From: Eleusine coracana subsp. coracana | Lineage: Eukaryota; Streptophyta; Magnoliopsida; Poales; Poaceae | Reading direction: 5' to 3' | Length of the DNA: 64,000 bases | NCBI GenBank assembly: GCA_032690845.1 | Contig: CM064434.1 | Span: forward strand, 4,094,108 to 4,158,107 | Shown: positions 7,853 to 19,971 of the stretch, one piece after another | Layout: each line of letters begins with the position of its first letter | Numbering within the stretch: the first letter of the stretch is position 1 | The notes under the pieces: model-generated | The model's database searches: none | What the model saw: the letters and a program-made list of their open reading frames with translations, nothing else | What the model was told of the DNA's origin: nothing | Program-made: the position numbers and the translations under genes

Positions 7853-10591
7853 TCAGAAACTAGAATCTGATCGCCGCCGGAGATGGATGGGGTACCCTTT
7901 GAGAGTTCGAGTGGTAGGAAAGAAGACCAGCCTATCTTCCTCAGCTTCTTCCCAGCTGCAAATTTATTGGTCAAGAGGCACGATTAATCAGGTTAGCATC
8001 ACAGACTGAAAATTCATCTGGAGATTATCTAAAACCTATGGCTGCAAAACAAAGTGTGGAAGCTTGAAAGATGATGTCTCACCTAAAGCGTGTTACGAAA
8101 CGATGGAGGAAAACAGAAACAACAACCCGAGCAAGCTCATATCCTGGGCATAGACGAGGTCCACCACCAAAGGGAGTAAACAAACTGGCCCCTACAGCAT
8201 TCTGAAGCTTGTTCTTGCCCTGCACAACGAAGACCACAGAACAATTTACATTTACAGCTCTGCATATCTATACATACTTTAATAAGCTAGTAATACATAG
8301 CAGAACTAGCAGTATCAATCCAAGGACTGCACAATTACCTGCCATCTCCAAGGGTCAAAGGTTCGAGCATTTTCATAGTGTTCGCTGTTAAGGTGCACAG
8401 CTCGGAATGAAGCAAATATTTTGCAGCCCTTCGGAATAGTGTAGTCTAGTGAATGCACACAGAGTAAATGTTAAAACAGGAAACAAAAGTCTTCCTGAAT
8501 AAGGTTTTGGGAAAAACTTGAGGACAGTTTTTATAGAAATACCTTTAAAATGAATGTCAGTGTTTGCTCGCCTGAATACCCCACTAATTAAATTAGCCAC
8601 ACGCAGTGTTTCATTTATTACCTGCAAAAACGATAAATAAAAAAGCTTTGCTGAAATGTTTTTTACAAAAGACGTATTATACAATGTAAATCTGTTAGGA
8701 CCTAGGAGGCATTATGCTTTTGGCGTGGTGTAGCTAGAAGACAATTTGTAAGAACAAAAAAATAGGGCCTTGAATCTTACACATTGCGTAAATGGCATTG
8801 ACTTGTAATCGCTCCATTCCAATGCTTGGTTTTTTCCTTTTATGTCGCTGATACTTTCATGCTCTTCCTGTAAAATAAGAAGATATTTGGACTGAAATGA
8901 TCACGTAGTGAAGCAGAATAACATTTGGATAAGCAAGGTGGAATCATATAGCTTAATTTACTGACATAAAGGTTGTCAAAGTGGCTGAAAGTTCAGATCC
9001 AGTCCCACTATGTTCTCACCTTTCGGCTGTTAGGTTGGATAGCTTTGGCACATCCAAATACAGAAAATGAGAAGAAATTAAACCTTTCTTCACATACCCA
9101 GTAGCTAGTAAACATATTCTGGGAAGAAACCAGTTGTATCGATAATAGATTCAGTTTTAGATTGCAGTAAGGTGGGTGCTCATAGTGAAGGCAAATTGGA
9201 CAGAGCAAAAAAAAAAAAAGTCTGTACTAGAAATCGACAGAAAACACAAATAGGCGGCAGCAGATTTTCTTTTGGACAAGACCACAAGACGCGATGTATG
9301 ACAGATTAAGTTAATCTAACTCTCAATTATAATAGCATTTTATGAAATCAGTTGACGTATCCTCCCCCCCAACGTCCAAGCTAAAATTTGACCACTGACA
9401 GTACCTACCACCACACGTGCACAAGGATTGTGCTATTACCACCGAACATTCCAACAACAAATTGCTTATTATCAAAGAATTTTTCAAGACTCCATACCTT
9501 GAGCTGTGCCAGAGCAGCGGGTGTCTCGGTGAGGAACTTGACAGCAAGCGTCATGAGCACAGATGTGGTCTCGTACCCAGCCACAAGCAGAGACAGACAG
9601 AAATCCACCATTTCCTCCTCGGTGAAGCTCCCACCCTCTGCTTCAAGAAGCTCCTCCACCATGTCCTTCTTCTCCTCACTCTCCTTACCAGTGCCACCAT
9701 TCTCCCGCTTTTCATCCATCTTCTTCCTTATCACCTCCCGCAGCGCCCCGGCCACTTTCTTCCTCGCCTAAATCGAATCAAACGGCACATCTTTATGTAC
9801 GGGAGGAAATACAACAATCGCGCATACCAATTCGTCACATGGAAGGAAAATGCAATGCGAATGAAAGGCAAAAGGGCGAGCACCTTGAGGGCCTGGCCGT
9901 AGGTGGTGAAGGGGAGGAGCGAGGCGAATGGGAAGGGGATGGAGAAGAATCCGTCGATGAGCTTGACATATTCGTGGCGGAGGCTCTCGGTCCACGGCCC
10001 CGGCTCGATGCTGACGAGCTGCTTGACGGTGAGGTTGAAAGTGATCTTCTTCGCCTCATCCAGGAGCCGGACGGTGGCGGCGGGCTCCCAGGCGCGCATG
10101 GTGGCGAGGACGAGCCGGTCGATGTGGGCCAGCAGCGGCGGCGAGGCCGGGCGGCCGAGCCGCGTGAGCGTGAGCGAGTGGAGCCGCTTGTGCGCGGCGC
10201 CGCGGGTGAGGAGCAGCGAGTGCTTCCCGAGCAGCGTGGCGATGGAGGACGGGTAGCTGCAGTCGACTGCGCGGCCCTCGGCGGCGAGGAGGAGGCGGTT
10301 GAAGGCCGGGTCGGCGGAGAAGACGGTGCGCTCACCGAAGACGTGGGTCGTGAACACGCCGCCATGCCGCGCCACGCGCTCGTCGATGAACGGCTCCGGG
10401 TTGGGCGTCTTGTACGCCGAGATGAGCCGCAGCGTCTCCCCGATGAGCGGCAGGCCCGTGCTGCCCGGCGGCAGCCGCGCCGCCGCCCCCCGCCGCTTTG
10501 GTCGCCAGACAAGGAGACATTTCAGCGCCGCGGCGGCGAGCAGGACGGCGGCGACGAGGAGGAGCAGCGGCGGCGGCGCGCTCGCGTCCAT
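7853..10591 (-). CDS. CYP90A: Cytochrome P450 CYP90A (CPD-type brassinosteroid C-23 hydroxylase)
   Basis: Seven minus-strand exons: 10591-9884, 9767-9498, 8867-8781, 8621-8543, 8445-8339, 8219-8083 and 7955-7853, all with GT..AG borders and matching phases, giving 496 residues. There is an N-terminal hydrophobic ER anchor (about residues 6-28) and a proline-rich hinge (LPPGSTGLPLIGETLRL). The I-helix is AGYETT (about 299-304), the ExxR motif is ETLR (359-362), and the haem loop is PFGGGPRLCPG with Cys about 441. The close match to Arabidopsis CPD (NPEPFIDERVARHG, HSLLLTRGAAHKR, KKITFNLTVKQL, FRRANTDI) places it in CYP90A, which acts at C-23 in brassinosteroid synthesis on the ER. Rice has two near-identical copies (CYP90A3 and CYP90A4); which one this is cannot be decided here. 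The gene looks intact. Confidence 0.93.
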
Positions 10592-10649
10592 GGCCGTGGG
10601 CGTGCGCTGTTTGCCTTGTGTTGGATGATTGGGGAGTGGGGGGAGTGCG

Positions 10650-10655
10650 CGTGCG
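10650..10655. promoter_or_regulatory. Possible BZR1-type element upstream of CYP90A
   Basis: CGTGCG, matching the brassinosteroid response element CGTG(T/C)G, lies about 60 bp upstream of the CYP90A ATG in a GC-rich leader. CPD genes are feedback-repressed through such sites in Arabidopsis. A 6-mer in GC-rich DNA is weak evidence. Confidence 0.25.
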
Positions 10656-11402
10656 CGTGTCGGGAAGTGAGATAGGGGAGTGACGGCCAACAGAGAATCT
10701 AGACCACCTAGGGAAGGTTGGGGATGTATTTGTAGGTTGGTTGTTGATAATTGTAAATTATTTTTGAAGATCTTTTGGGGTATCAAAAAATAAATGGAAT
10801 GGATGGTGATGATTTGGAGTTTAATATAAGTTGTTGGGAGTTGGATCGTGGATAAAACAATGGTTCTTTGGTCGTAAAGGGAATGTATGGCATCGCATGG
10901 GGCAGTGTGGCCATGTTGGTAAAAAGGGGTGCGGAATGTTTGCGAGTAAAAAGAAATAGGAATATAGGGACCACTTTGGGTTCTTTTTCGTAAACAAACA
11001 TTCGGAAATGGTGTGCTGTAATTTTGCTCCTGTAGAATGGATTTGGTGGATAAGTGTAGTGTAACCAAGTATCCCTACTTGTGCATTAACGTAGAGATAT
11101 TCACTATATCCATGAAGATTCAGCAGCCTATCACTGGCATTTAATGGAGCAACGATTTTGCATGCAATTTTGCAAGCATCTCTCATATGTGAGAGACATT
11201 CAACAGATTTGATAGTTTTTCTTTAGACTGGCAGCAATTTGATGCAAGTTTTTCTTGAAATAGATGGTGTTTCAATAATAAACTATCATGTGTTTAAATT
11301 TAGTTCTCGGGAATTGATAGACCACGTGTTTGGTCTTATCCCCTTTTTGACAATTTGATTCTCAGGAATTAATAGAATCTATACAGAAGCTGAAATAATA
11401 TA

Positions 11403-11613
11403 CTCTCTTTGTCATATAATATTTGGTATTGTAGTTCTCGATACGGAGATTAAAAAGAGAAGAAATAAAATAGGTACACAAAAAATAAGGAGGAGAGAGA
11501 TAAAGATAGAGTTATATTGGAAAGAGAGAAAGATGTCTCAAGAAGTGAGAATGTCAATTATTTTTAGAAAATTAGATAAGGCTAGAACACTAATTATTTT
11601 GAAACGGAGGGAG
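11403..11613. mobile_element. Stowaway-type MITE
   Basis: An element of about 211 bp flanked by TA (11401-11402 and 11614-11615). The right terminus is GAAACGGAGGGAG, the complement of the Stowaway consensus, and the left terminus CTCTCTTTGTCATAT is a diverged partner. It lies in the divergent intergenic region between CYP90A and the response regulator. Confidence 0.7.
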
Positions 11614-11977
11614 TATTATTTATTTCTTAAAAAAACAATTTGATTAGCTTCTTCGTATGGCGCATGTCGGCATGTCATCAGCTACCCGCGGCCTCAAGCT
11701 GATTTTTTTTTGGTCTGCACAAAGACAGCTCAGGGGATATGACTATGCCTCACTCTAGCAGTCTAGCCCAATGTACAAATACATTTTGGGCCCTGCCATG
11801 TTTTTGTTCAACTTATGGGCCCACCAGCCCAGCATATGGTTTACCCGACAGGGCCTTGTGTAGCTCGACCACTCTGCCGGTCCATATGTCAACAACGGAA
11901 AAACAGTTGGGCCGTCAGAATATTCCTTCCTTTTGGGCCAATATTGTTGAGGCACCATTAGTAGATTTGTGAGTTCT

Positions 11978-12885
11978 GGGGCTAGTTTGGTTGCTGCCCT
12001 GGAGCTAATTCGCCTGAGCCTGAGCACGTCTGACGTAGTATATGTAGTGTTCGGTTGCTACCCTCGATTCTCACCTGACTCAGGCAAGCCACTGAGGCTC
12101 AGGCACTCAAAACGAGTGCCTGAGAAACACAACCGTGAGGAATCCGTGCCTGAGTCTTCTTCATCGCCGCATGGTCAAGCTCAGCATAGGCAGACGACCT
12201 GAGAATTGACGACAACAGCGAAACCGTCTTTCTCCGTGTCTCGGCGACGGCGAAATCACGCACTCGCTCGTGCGGCCACGACGATGCGCGCAGGGATCAC
12301 ACACAAGCGCGAGTTTCCTCGAACGCGGGCACTTGTCTTCTCGCCTCCATCTCCTTCCTTACGCCGTGTGCGTGCTTGAGATGCAGGGCTGTGCCGCCGA
12401 GTTGCCCCTCATGCGCATACGCCAAGCCGCGTCTTGATTTTCTTCCCCATTACCTGTTGTGTCGCACCCGCTCAGCTGCTGCTTCCTCCTCCAAGTTCTT
12501 CCGTCCCCTTTCCAAACCCAAAACGTAAATCCATGAAATTCGCAACACAACCCAAGAACTAGACCAAATTGATCATGCTTTTGCCTTCATCACTTGCTAG
12601 TGAATCCATTTTACCTGTTACGAGTATCAATTTGGCAAGTATCGCCACCAGCAATCGATCTGTTGGAGGCATTTTAGATGGTGTCGATGGATGAACAAAA
12701 CAGAAAGCACTCAATAAACATTCGTTCTTGTAATACGTATTTCAGGTACGCGCTATCTCGTCAGGCTCAATTTGCTAACCAAACAGCTATGTGCTCCTCC
12801 TGCCTGACCAGTCAATTGCACAGCGCCAGACCAGGCACCAATTTTCGTCAGGCACAACCACGAGGGCAGCAACCAAACTAGCCCC
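11978..12885. mobile_element. 0.9-kb DNA element with near-perfect 23-bp terminal inverted repeats
   Basis: The left end reads GGGGCTAGTTTGGTTGCTGC (continuing to 12000), and the complement of the right end (12863-12885) is the same sequence. Inside, GCCTGAGCCTGAGC/CTCAGGCAC/GTGCCTGAG words and AACCAAACAGC recur on both arms, as subterminal repeats do. The interior (about 12200-12700) is neutral and has no coding domain. No clear target duplication is visible, so the superfamily is unassigned. Similar 'gtttggttgcctggg' words occur in NRPE5 intron 2 (about 18210-18480). Confidence 0.65.
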
Positions 12886-14610
12886 TAGTCCCACTTCCAG
12901 CAGCCTCCTCCGTGTCCTGTTTATTCGGCACATGATGAGACTTTGAGGCTGAAGCCCAGCAAGCAGCATGGATCAGCCTGCAAATCCGAATGGATTGATC
13001 GGTCCACTCCCGCATGCATTCCCGGCCTGATCGCGTGCTGAAGGGGAAAGCAGCACGCCGCTCTCGAATCGATTGCCTGCCACTGCCAGTGCCAGCGATG
13101 AGGACGACACATGGAGTAGCCCGCGCGGATCTTTTTTTGCCGAGTCCATGTCTCTGTTCTGCTCGACGATGATGATGATTCGGAATCTTCCGTGCTGCAA
13201 ACAGGTGGAACAGGTCGCGCGCCGCCCACGCCGAGTCCATCCATGCCCGCGCCGCACGCGAGCCACCGATCATCGATGACGAATTGACGACGATGATGAT
13301 GAGGAGGCCGCAGCTGCACGGAAAGCGAAAGCGATGCGCTGCTCGTGAGTCATGAGATCGAGCAAGTGGGTGGGGGATCCGGAGCGTATCGCCTCGCCTG
13401 CGCAGGCAGGGAAACGCCACTTTCGTGGCGATCGGCAGCGGATCCGCCGGGAGACGGAAGCGATTCGCGTTCTGTTGTCTGTTCCGTTCCATTTCCTGCT
13501 CATGGATAACCATCGTCGAAAGCTACCGGAATGGATATCCCTCGTATCAAATCATCGCCTGGCGCGTCAACCCAAATGAGATTTCGGTGGCACCCCAAAT
13601 CTGCGCAGATGGTGCCGCATTCGCTGCTCGTCGCCGTCGCCTGGGTGCACGATCGTCGGAGATTCGGCAGCCGAGGGTTGGTAACAACTTCGAGGAAAGG
13701 ATCGTCGAAATCACCTGGGTTTGGCACCCAGTCCTACCTGCAACGGAACTCCCAAAATCCGAGGATTTGCTGATTGGCCGATTCAGTCGCCCCATTTTTT
13801 ATTTTTATTTTTATTTTGCATGAAGAGAAAACAACACCGCAGTTTTTTTTTTCTGAATGAACAACGTCACCATAGTCGAACGGTATCAAATGGCGACGAA
13901 CAGCCCGGTGCAAGAAACTGGATGAAATCAGAAGGCAGTCGAAGCTCCAACTCCTGCTTACTGCTTTTGGCGAGTGTTCTATTTTTTTTTGGGACTTGCT
14001 AATTTTCAACTGCCTGAAAATTTGGAGAATTTTCAGTTACCTCTTTGAGCCATTAGATCTAGATCCAATGATTTATAATTATTATATAAATAATCTTAAA
14101 AAAAATTAAAACACAAAGTAACAAATCATTAACTAAAAACTTTCAGCTGATTGAAAGCTAGGAAATATGATTTTCTTTACGTTTTTCTTACTCCTGCTGT
14201 CGCAATGGGACCTCCCCGACCTCACACCAGTTTCTAGCGTTCTTGAACCTTGTATTTTCGTTGTGTTATTCTTTTACCAGCAGACAGGTTGCCTGCCCCT
14301 GTTTTGTATTCTGCTTATTCCTCTCTATTAATTAAACGGCAGAGTACCTAAATATAAACCGGTGATTCATTCATTGGTTCGCACCTATCAGTCTCATAAG
14401 ATCTGTGTGGCCTCACGGCATATATTCAGAGTTGCGCGCTCACTATAACATACAAGATAGCGTTATCTCTATCTGACTAATTTACTAACAACATATCGAT
14501 GCAAAGAAGAATTCTGCTTTACCAAATCGCCACAACGATCCGTATCTTTCATGCTTTCAGGTTAGCCAGCAAGAGGACAATCTCCAGAACTGAAAAAAAC
14601 TAACTAGTAA
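12886..14610. other. Intergenic; GC-rich block then AT-rich, no gene assigned
   Basis: From 12900 to 13750 the DNA is GC-rich and several overlapping frames stay open on both strands, but none shows a domain, a consistent codon pattern or a signal peptide I can recognise. A noncoding transcript, a decayed gene or captured DNA are all possible. From about 13800 onward it is AT-rich, with poly(T) tracts and no structure I can name. Confidence 0.35.
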
Positions 14611-14738
14611 ATGAACATATCCCTACAGTATCGGGAAAAGAGGAGCACAGAGGGAACACAAGAAAATGGTGGACCCTTTGAATACAGAGGGCAGATGATG
14701 TTGGCCGGGTCTATTCTATTCTGGAGTCAATTCCTGGC

Positions 14739-14757
14739 AAGATTTGGAGAAAATCTT
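14739..14757. promoter_or_regulatory. Inverted type-B ARR-like sites upstream of the response regulator
   Basis: AAGATTT...AAATCTT forms a 19-bp palindrome holding two (A/G)GAT(T/C) core sites in opposite orientation, with a further GGATCTT nearby at about 14762. Type-B response regulators bind this core and switch on type-A genes under cytokinin. It lies about 125 bp before the TATA box. The core is short, so this is suggestive only. Confidence 0.35.
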
Positions 14758-14863
14758 CTCGGGATCTTGCTTTCCAGCGGGTGGGATTTTCTTAGTCATC
14801 ACTCATCTTTTTCCTACTCGCTTTCCCTGCTTTCCTCATATCTCCGAGAATCCTTTCATGTGC

Positions 14864-14872
14864 TTATATATA
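14864..14872 (+). promoter_or_regulatory. TATA box of the type-A response regulator
   Basis: TTATATATA sits about 175 bp before the ATG at 15047, within a CT/CA-rich stretch typical of a plant core promoter. It predicts a leader of about 145 nt. Confidence 0.6.
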
Positions 14873-15046
14873 CGAACTCAACCACACCCACACCACGCCA
14901 TTCAAAAGGCAAGCAAAGCTCTCTCATGTCAAGCACACATAAAACTCTTCCTCTCTGCTGCTCATAGTCATAGCATCCTTCTTCCTCGTCAGGCAAACAA
15001 GAGGAAAAGAGCACAGAGGATTCTTCTCTGTTCTTTCTGATCAACC

Positions 15047-16626
15047 ATGGCAGCAGTGGCAACAGAAACCCCGTTCCATGTCCTGGCTGTGGACGACAGC
15101 CTCCCAGACAGAAAGCTCATCGAGAGGCTCCTCAAGACCTCTTCTTTTCACGTTACCACCGTTGATTCCGGGAGCAAGGCGCTGCAGTTCTTGGGGCTCC
15201 TCCATGACGAGGACAGTCCAGTTTCTGTTCATGCAGACCAGCTGGTAAGAAACAATATGGTTTTCTTTGTGCCAATTCGTGCTATTTAACAGGTTACTGA
15301 ACTATTTTTGTTTTGCAACTTCGTGGATGACCAGGATGTTGCAGTGAACCTGATCATCACAGACTACTGCATGCCTGGCATGACAGGATATGATTTGCTC
15401 AAGAAGATCAAGGTTTTTTTTCCTTAACTTCTAGTAGGATTTATCGATTATCTGCTGAACACAACATGGACTAATACATGTATATCTTGTTTGCTCAATC
15501 AGGAATCGTCATCTCTCAGAGATATCCCAGTTGTGATCATGTCATCAGAGAACATCCCTTCAAGGATCAACAGGTGAGCATTCTTGTGGATCCATATGAT
15601 ATGATACAGATTATTTTCTGGAAGAACAAATCAAAGAGGAATATAGTGAGAAGTTGAGTAGAATTGAAGTAAGAACGCAATAAAAAAGTTTTCTGGATGG
15701 CTCTAGGTCGTTGCCCTGTTCTTGTTCCAAAAATACTTCGTTATTAGTAGAACATTTTTTTTAGCGAAAAACCATTTTTATTGCATAGACATATAAACGA
15801 ATATGTTTAAGACTAAGGGGGTGTTTGTTTCCATAAGAAGCTAAAGTTTAGCTTTAGACCTTTCAGCCCATAGAAATGAACAGCCACTAAAATAAATGGG
15901 ATAGGAGATCATCCCGAATCCTTAATGATTTTGGCGTCACATGCGTTGTCTAATAGAGGGACAACCCCCATCATGACGCAGCTCGCCGTCGTAGTATTCT
16001 ATCTTACATGTTTGGTGTAGAATAAACCAAAAAGATATGGGGGGATACGCTTATCAATCGTGTAGAATTGTAGATCGTCTTCAATATTGCAGTATCCACA
16101 AAATAGATTACTGATGTAGACAACTCACTAGCACCACTCGTCTTGTCCGGATTTATATTCTATAAGTTAAATACTAAAGAACTTAGAATGTCCAAAGATA
16201 TCATACAAATAAAGAAAGAGAGTGTGAAGATATAACCACAAGAAGTAATGTCATGAATCTGTTTGTCGTATTACTGGCATATCACGCTTTATGAAAATAT
16301 ATAGCTGACCCATTTCTTACAAATATATAGCTGACCCATTTCTTACTATAATATTATGAATCAGATGCCTGGAAGAAGGTGCGGATGAGTTTTTTCTAAA
16401 ACCAGTACGGCTATCAGACATGAGCAAGCTGAAGCCCCACATACTGAAAAGCAGATGCAAGGAACACTATCACCAGGACCAGGACCAGGAACAGCACCAG
16501 CAAAATGATAGCAAAAGCAACGAAAGCAGTAACCCCACAAACAACAGCTGCAGTGATAGCAGCCGTAAGAGAAAGGCAGCAGACAACGAAATTTTGCCCC
16601 CAGTGTTCAGATTAAGGCGCAGTTAG
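15047..16626 (+). CDS. RR9/RR10: Type-A cytokinin response regulator (OsRR9/OsRR10-like)
   Basis: Four exons (15047-15244, 15335-15412, 15503-15573, 16365-16626) with GT..AG borders encode 202 residues. The receiver domain has the acidic pair D16-D17 (LAVDDS), the phospho-acceptor D76 (ITDYCMPGMTG), S106-S107 (VIMSSEN) and K128 (FFLKPV). It ends in a short Ser/Asn/Gln/His-rich tail with a basic patch (SRKRKAAD) and no GARP DNA-binding domain, which defines type A. These proteins are induced by cytokinin and damp two-component signalling by competing for phosphoryl groups. The ATG context CAACCATGGC is good. Intron 3 (791 bp) carries transposon-like ends and a 26-bp tandem duplication. The assignment to the RR9/RR10 pair rests on the tail and on the neighbours. 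Confidence 0.9.
15827..15900. mobile_element. Transposon terminus inside response-regulator intron 3
   Basis: GGGGGTGTTTGTTTCC followed by CTAAAGTTTAG words resembles the ends of the TIR element at 2127-2841. Only one terminus is clear, so this may be a truncated copy. Confidence 0.35.
16295..16346. repeat. 26-bp tandem duplication in response-regulator intron 3
   Basis: Two identical adjacent copies (16295-16320 and 16321-16346) of a unit AAATATATAGCTGACC...TTAC, ending 18 bp before the exon 4 start. The duplication spans the zone where a branch point would lie. Confidence 0.85.
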
Positions 16627-17124
16627 CTGCAAACTGATTATAGGACAATTAATCTTTCTTTAAACTTGGTTCTTTGGCTCACTCAACTTTTGGCCTCCTG
16701 ATTTGTAACACAGATGTTAGCTATTAGTTTGGGAAATATAATGGACTCCATAAACAGATACTGCTTGGATCCAATCGAGTGATTCAGCGTTTGCCACACA
16801 GTTCAGTGCCCAAAGAACTGGGGCAGTAAAAGGTCATTGCAAACAAACCTGTGCAAATCTCCCAGGAAACATTGGCAGAAGCTTGATATAATATAACTAA
16901 ATGATAGGAATAGTTAAAAATTCTAAAACTCTTATATTAAACTGTCAAGAGCTATTCAATTAAGAAACATAGTTAGGTAGCAACATTAGTTGACATTTTC
17001 ACTAATAGCTTACGGCAAACTTCAGCAACATAGGATACCAACATTAGCTTAGTACAGCAGTCAGTCATAGCGATTTCTACTGATAGCTTACAAGAAACTT
17101 CATCAGTGGAAACACATACAGCTC
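16627..17124. other. Convergent 3' intergenic region
   Basis: The 498 bp between the response regulator stop and the NRPE5-like stop hold the two 3' UTRs of convergent genes. No other gene or repeat was seen. Confidence 0.6.
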
Positions 17125-19971
17125 TCAGAAAATACATCGATATGTCACATGGTTTCCAGTAAGTTCGCTGTCATAAATAACTTTAACAACGGTTCCCTTG
17201 CCGAGGCCATAGTAGCGAGCAACAGCATCACTCTCCAGCATACGAGGCAACTGTATGTATACATGAAGCAATTTTTGTGAACTCCTATAAACATACTTAA
17301 CACACAGTAGCATAACGAAAGAAAATTTCATGGAAAAGAAAGTAACACATGTGACGCTGTACTTCTGACATGTTATCAACAAACCAGAATAAAGAAGATG
17401 CAGGTTGCTAAGGCCTGGATACCACTCCAAATACATGAAAAGCAGGCTATAGAAACTAACGTTGCAATTAGACAATTTAGCTAAAGAAACTAACATTGCA
17501 ATTAGGCAATTCTGAGAGGATCATTCATCTCAATAACATCAAGATTCATTCTAATGAAAACTGTATAGACCAACCACCACAATAACATTGCAAGACAGCA
17601 TAATATGTGTACGTGACCAAAGCACTCAACACCTACGCAAGTTTAGCATGTTTCATGGTCTACCAATCCATTCCATGATCACATCTAACCACACTAAGAG
17701 TTTGTTGTATCTGATGGCATTCATATTGCAAATGAAATAAATGCAAGACGTTATGGTTTTACAGCAACTCAACATGATGAAAACCAACAGTTTAACAGCC
17801 AGTCAGCCAACACCAGATTGTTTAGTTTAGGAAAAATAATTGCATTCCACAGGATGTGGTCAAAAGAAGGCTACTCAGCTCTCATAGCAGCATGACTTCC
17901 AATGCCATTACAACAACAAAAAAAAGTATGATATTGTGAAGTAAAATTGATAAATACCTGTGAATCCTTCACATTGTACTCCTTCAAGAGCTTGGATTTC
18001 TCCTCTTCAGTCAATACTTCATGCTTGGGCTTCAGGACATGCTTCGTAATGTTGACCAGTAATTCTGTGATCTAGAATTGGAAGAACACACCAACATGAA
18101 TACGATGAGTGGTATGGTATTTATACAAGACAAACTGGCAACATGTCAACTATGATGCTGCAACTAATATCTTATGTTAAGAGCAATGTGGGAGAAAGAA
18201 CATATGGGGTGTGTTTGGCTGCCTGGGTTAGTTCTAGCCTGGCTAGAATCCTAATTCCTATCCAGGCCATCCCAAACCAGCTTTAAGCAATGCAGGTACA
18301 AAAAACATGGGTCTGTTTGGTTGCCTGGGTAGGTGCTTCTGGCCTGCATAAGCCTGTGATTGGTTGGATGCACTGTGGGCTAGGTAGCTAGCACAAGCTT
18401 GCTAAGTACCCAGGTGTTTGGTGGGCTGCATTATGTGTGAAATGGCAACCAGGTGGGCCAAACGCTGATGATTACCGATCCGTGTCCAGTGCTTCCAAGG
18501 CTAGGTGGACATGGCTACGGTGAGCTTCACCACACATTCTCTTTTGCTTGGTTGTAGAACTGCTTCCCAGCATTTTGCTGTTTCTCAAGTGACAAATGGG
18601 TTCATTTATCAAAAAACAAAAATGCGTTCAAGACCTGTTTAACATGCTCTTTTGCTTGGTCTTGCTTTTGTTTGCATCACAACAATGTTAAGGTGGTGAT
18701 TCTATTAGAAGTACTGAGCAGATGCTGACCAACGAACTATTATAGCCATCACCATTACTCATTCACACAGAGTAAAAAAAGTTTCAGGGATTGGCATTGT
18801 ACCTACATGCTGGTGGAGTCATTTTTGGTTCTTTACCGGCAGAATTGTTCCTTTTTTTTTTAAAAAAAGTGAGGTTACAGAAGCCTAACCTGGAATATGT
18901 CGACTTTAAATGGGAAGATATCCTTGATAGATTCTCTTGGTTGAGACATTATCTTGCCCTGCAACACCAGAATAAGTCTAGACAAATTATCGTCTTTGGT
19001 TCCATTGTATATCTCCCTGATAGTTGCCTTTTTGACCGGCTCGGCTGGACAGAATATGACTTTCATCTGTGATAAGACATAGTTAGTGATGTATCTACTT
19101 GTATAAGAGCAAAATGGTAGGAACGACAATATGCAGCTACTGAAAATTTTCAAGTAATTAAATGAGATGAAATTGAGGCATCCATTTGCAGGGTGGTGCT
19201 AACCATAACAATCATAACCACAGAACTCTTCTATAATACAGACATACGCACATGATATCGGGGGACAACAGGTAGGAATGAACTGATTCTCTCATTTCTC
19301 CCTAAATCTTCAATTTTGCAGTACTCTATCCACCATGCACATTTCAGCACAACCAGATTGGGGAAATTACACTGACGAGATCGATCAGTTGTGTGAGGGT
19401 CCTTAAGTCATGGGCATAAAGGTATATTGGATGGTCGGGGCCAGAATATGGTTCAAATCGCGACCTAGAACAGAATAGAACCCTAATGGGCGAACATATG
19501 AAAAAATCACGGAATACACACCGATGAAGAAATCACAAGATGAATCGAAAAAAAAATAACCTTGTTGGAGTGGTCGGACGCGAGGGTGGTGGTGATGGCG
19601 AGTCGTTCGAGCTCGGGTCTGTCCGCCCACCATTCCCTAAACTCCGGCAGGGTGCGGGCGAGCTCGAACTCCGGGACGCTGTACGCGCGGTCGCGCAGCA
19701 TCTCCAGCACGGTGCGACGGGCCAGGAACAGGCGATGGCTCTCGACGCTGCCGCCGCGGTCGATCATAGTGGATATGCAGGCGGCAGGCTCCGGGATGTC
19801 GTCGTCGTCGTCGTGGAACCCGCCCGCCGCCGCGGTCGGGGCGGGGGCGGGGGCGGCGGCGGCGGCGGCCGCAGCGATGCCGTTAGGCACGCGGGCGGCG
19901 GGGCCTGCCGTGCTCTCCGCCGAGCCCACCGTGAGCGACGATTGCTGGGAGGCGACGGGGAACTGATCCAT
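17125..19971 (-). CDS. NRPE5: RPB5-family RNA polymerase subunit (NRPE5-like, Pol V/IV type)
   Basis: Four minus-strand exons (19971-19561, 19066-18890, 18071-17958, 17250-17125), all phase 0, encode 275 residues. The first exon has an Ala-rich tract (residues 33-40) and an acidic run D54-D58, then the RPB5 N-domain (ESHRLFLARRTVLEMLRDRAY). The C-terminal RPB5 assembly domain is complete (HEVLTEEEKSKLLKEYNV, LPRMLESDAVARYYGLGKG, VVKVIYDSELTG, HVTYRCIF). Canonical RPB5 is about 205-210 residues; the longer, divergent N terminus fits the plant NRPE5 group, the subunit used by the silencing polymerase Pol V. NRPE5 rather than NRPB5 is inferred from this divergence. The gene is convergent with the response regulator and looks intact. 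Confidence 0.85.

Noticed and set aside
9839..10675. Long plus-strand open frame (278 codons) over CYP90A exon 1
   Set aside because: It is the complement of a GC-rich P450 exon with conserved motifs; the opposite frame is open only because of composition.
12878..13823. Several overlapping frames on both strands (up to 211 codons)
   Set aside because: No frame shows a domain or consistent coding signal. Kept as an unassigned GC-rich block rather than a gene.
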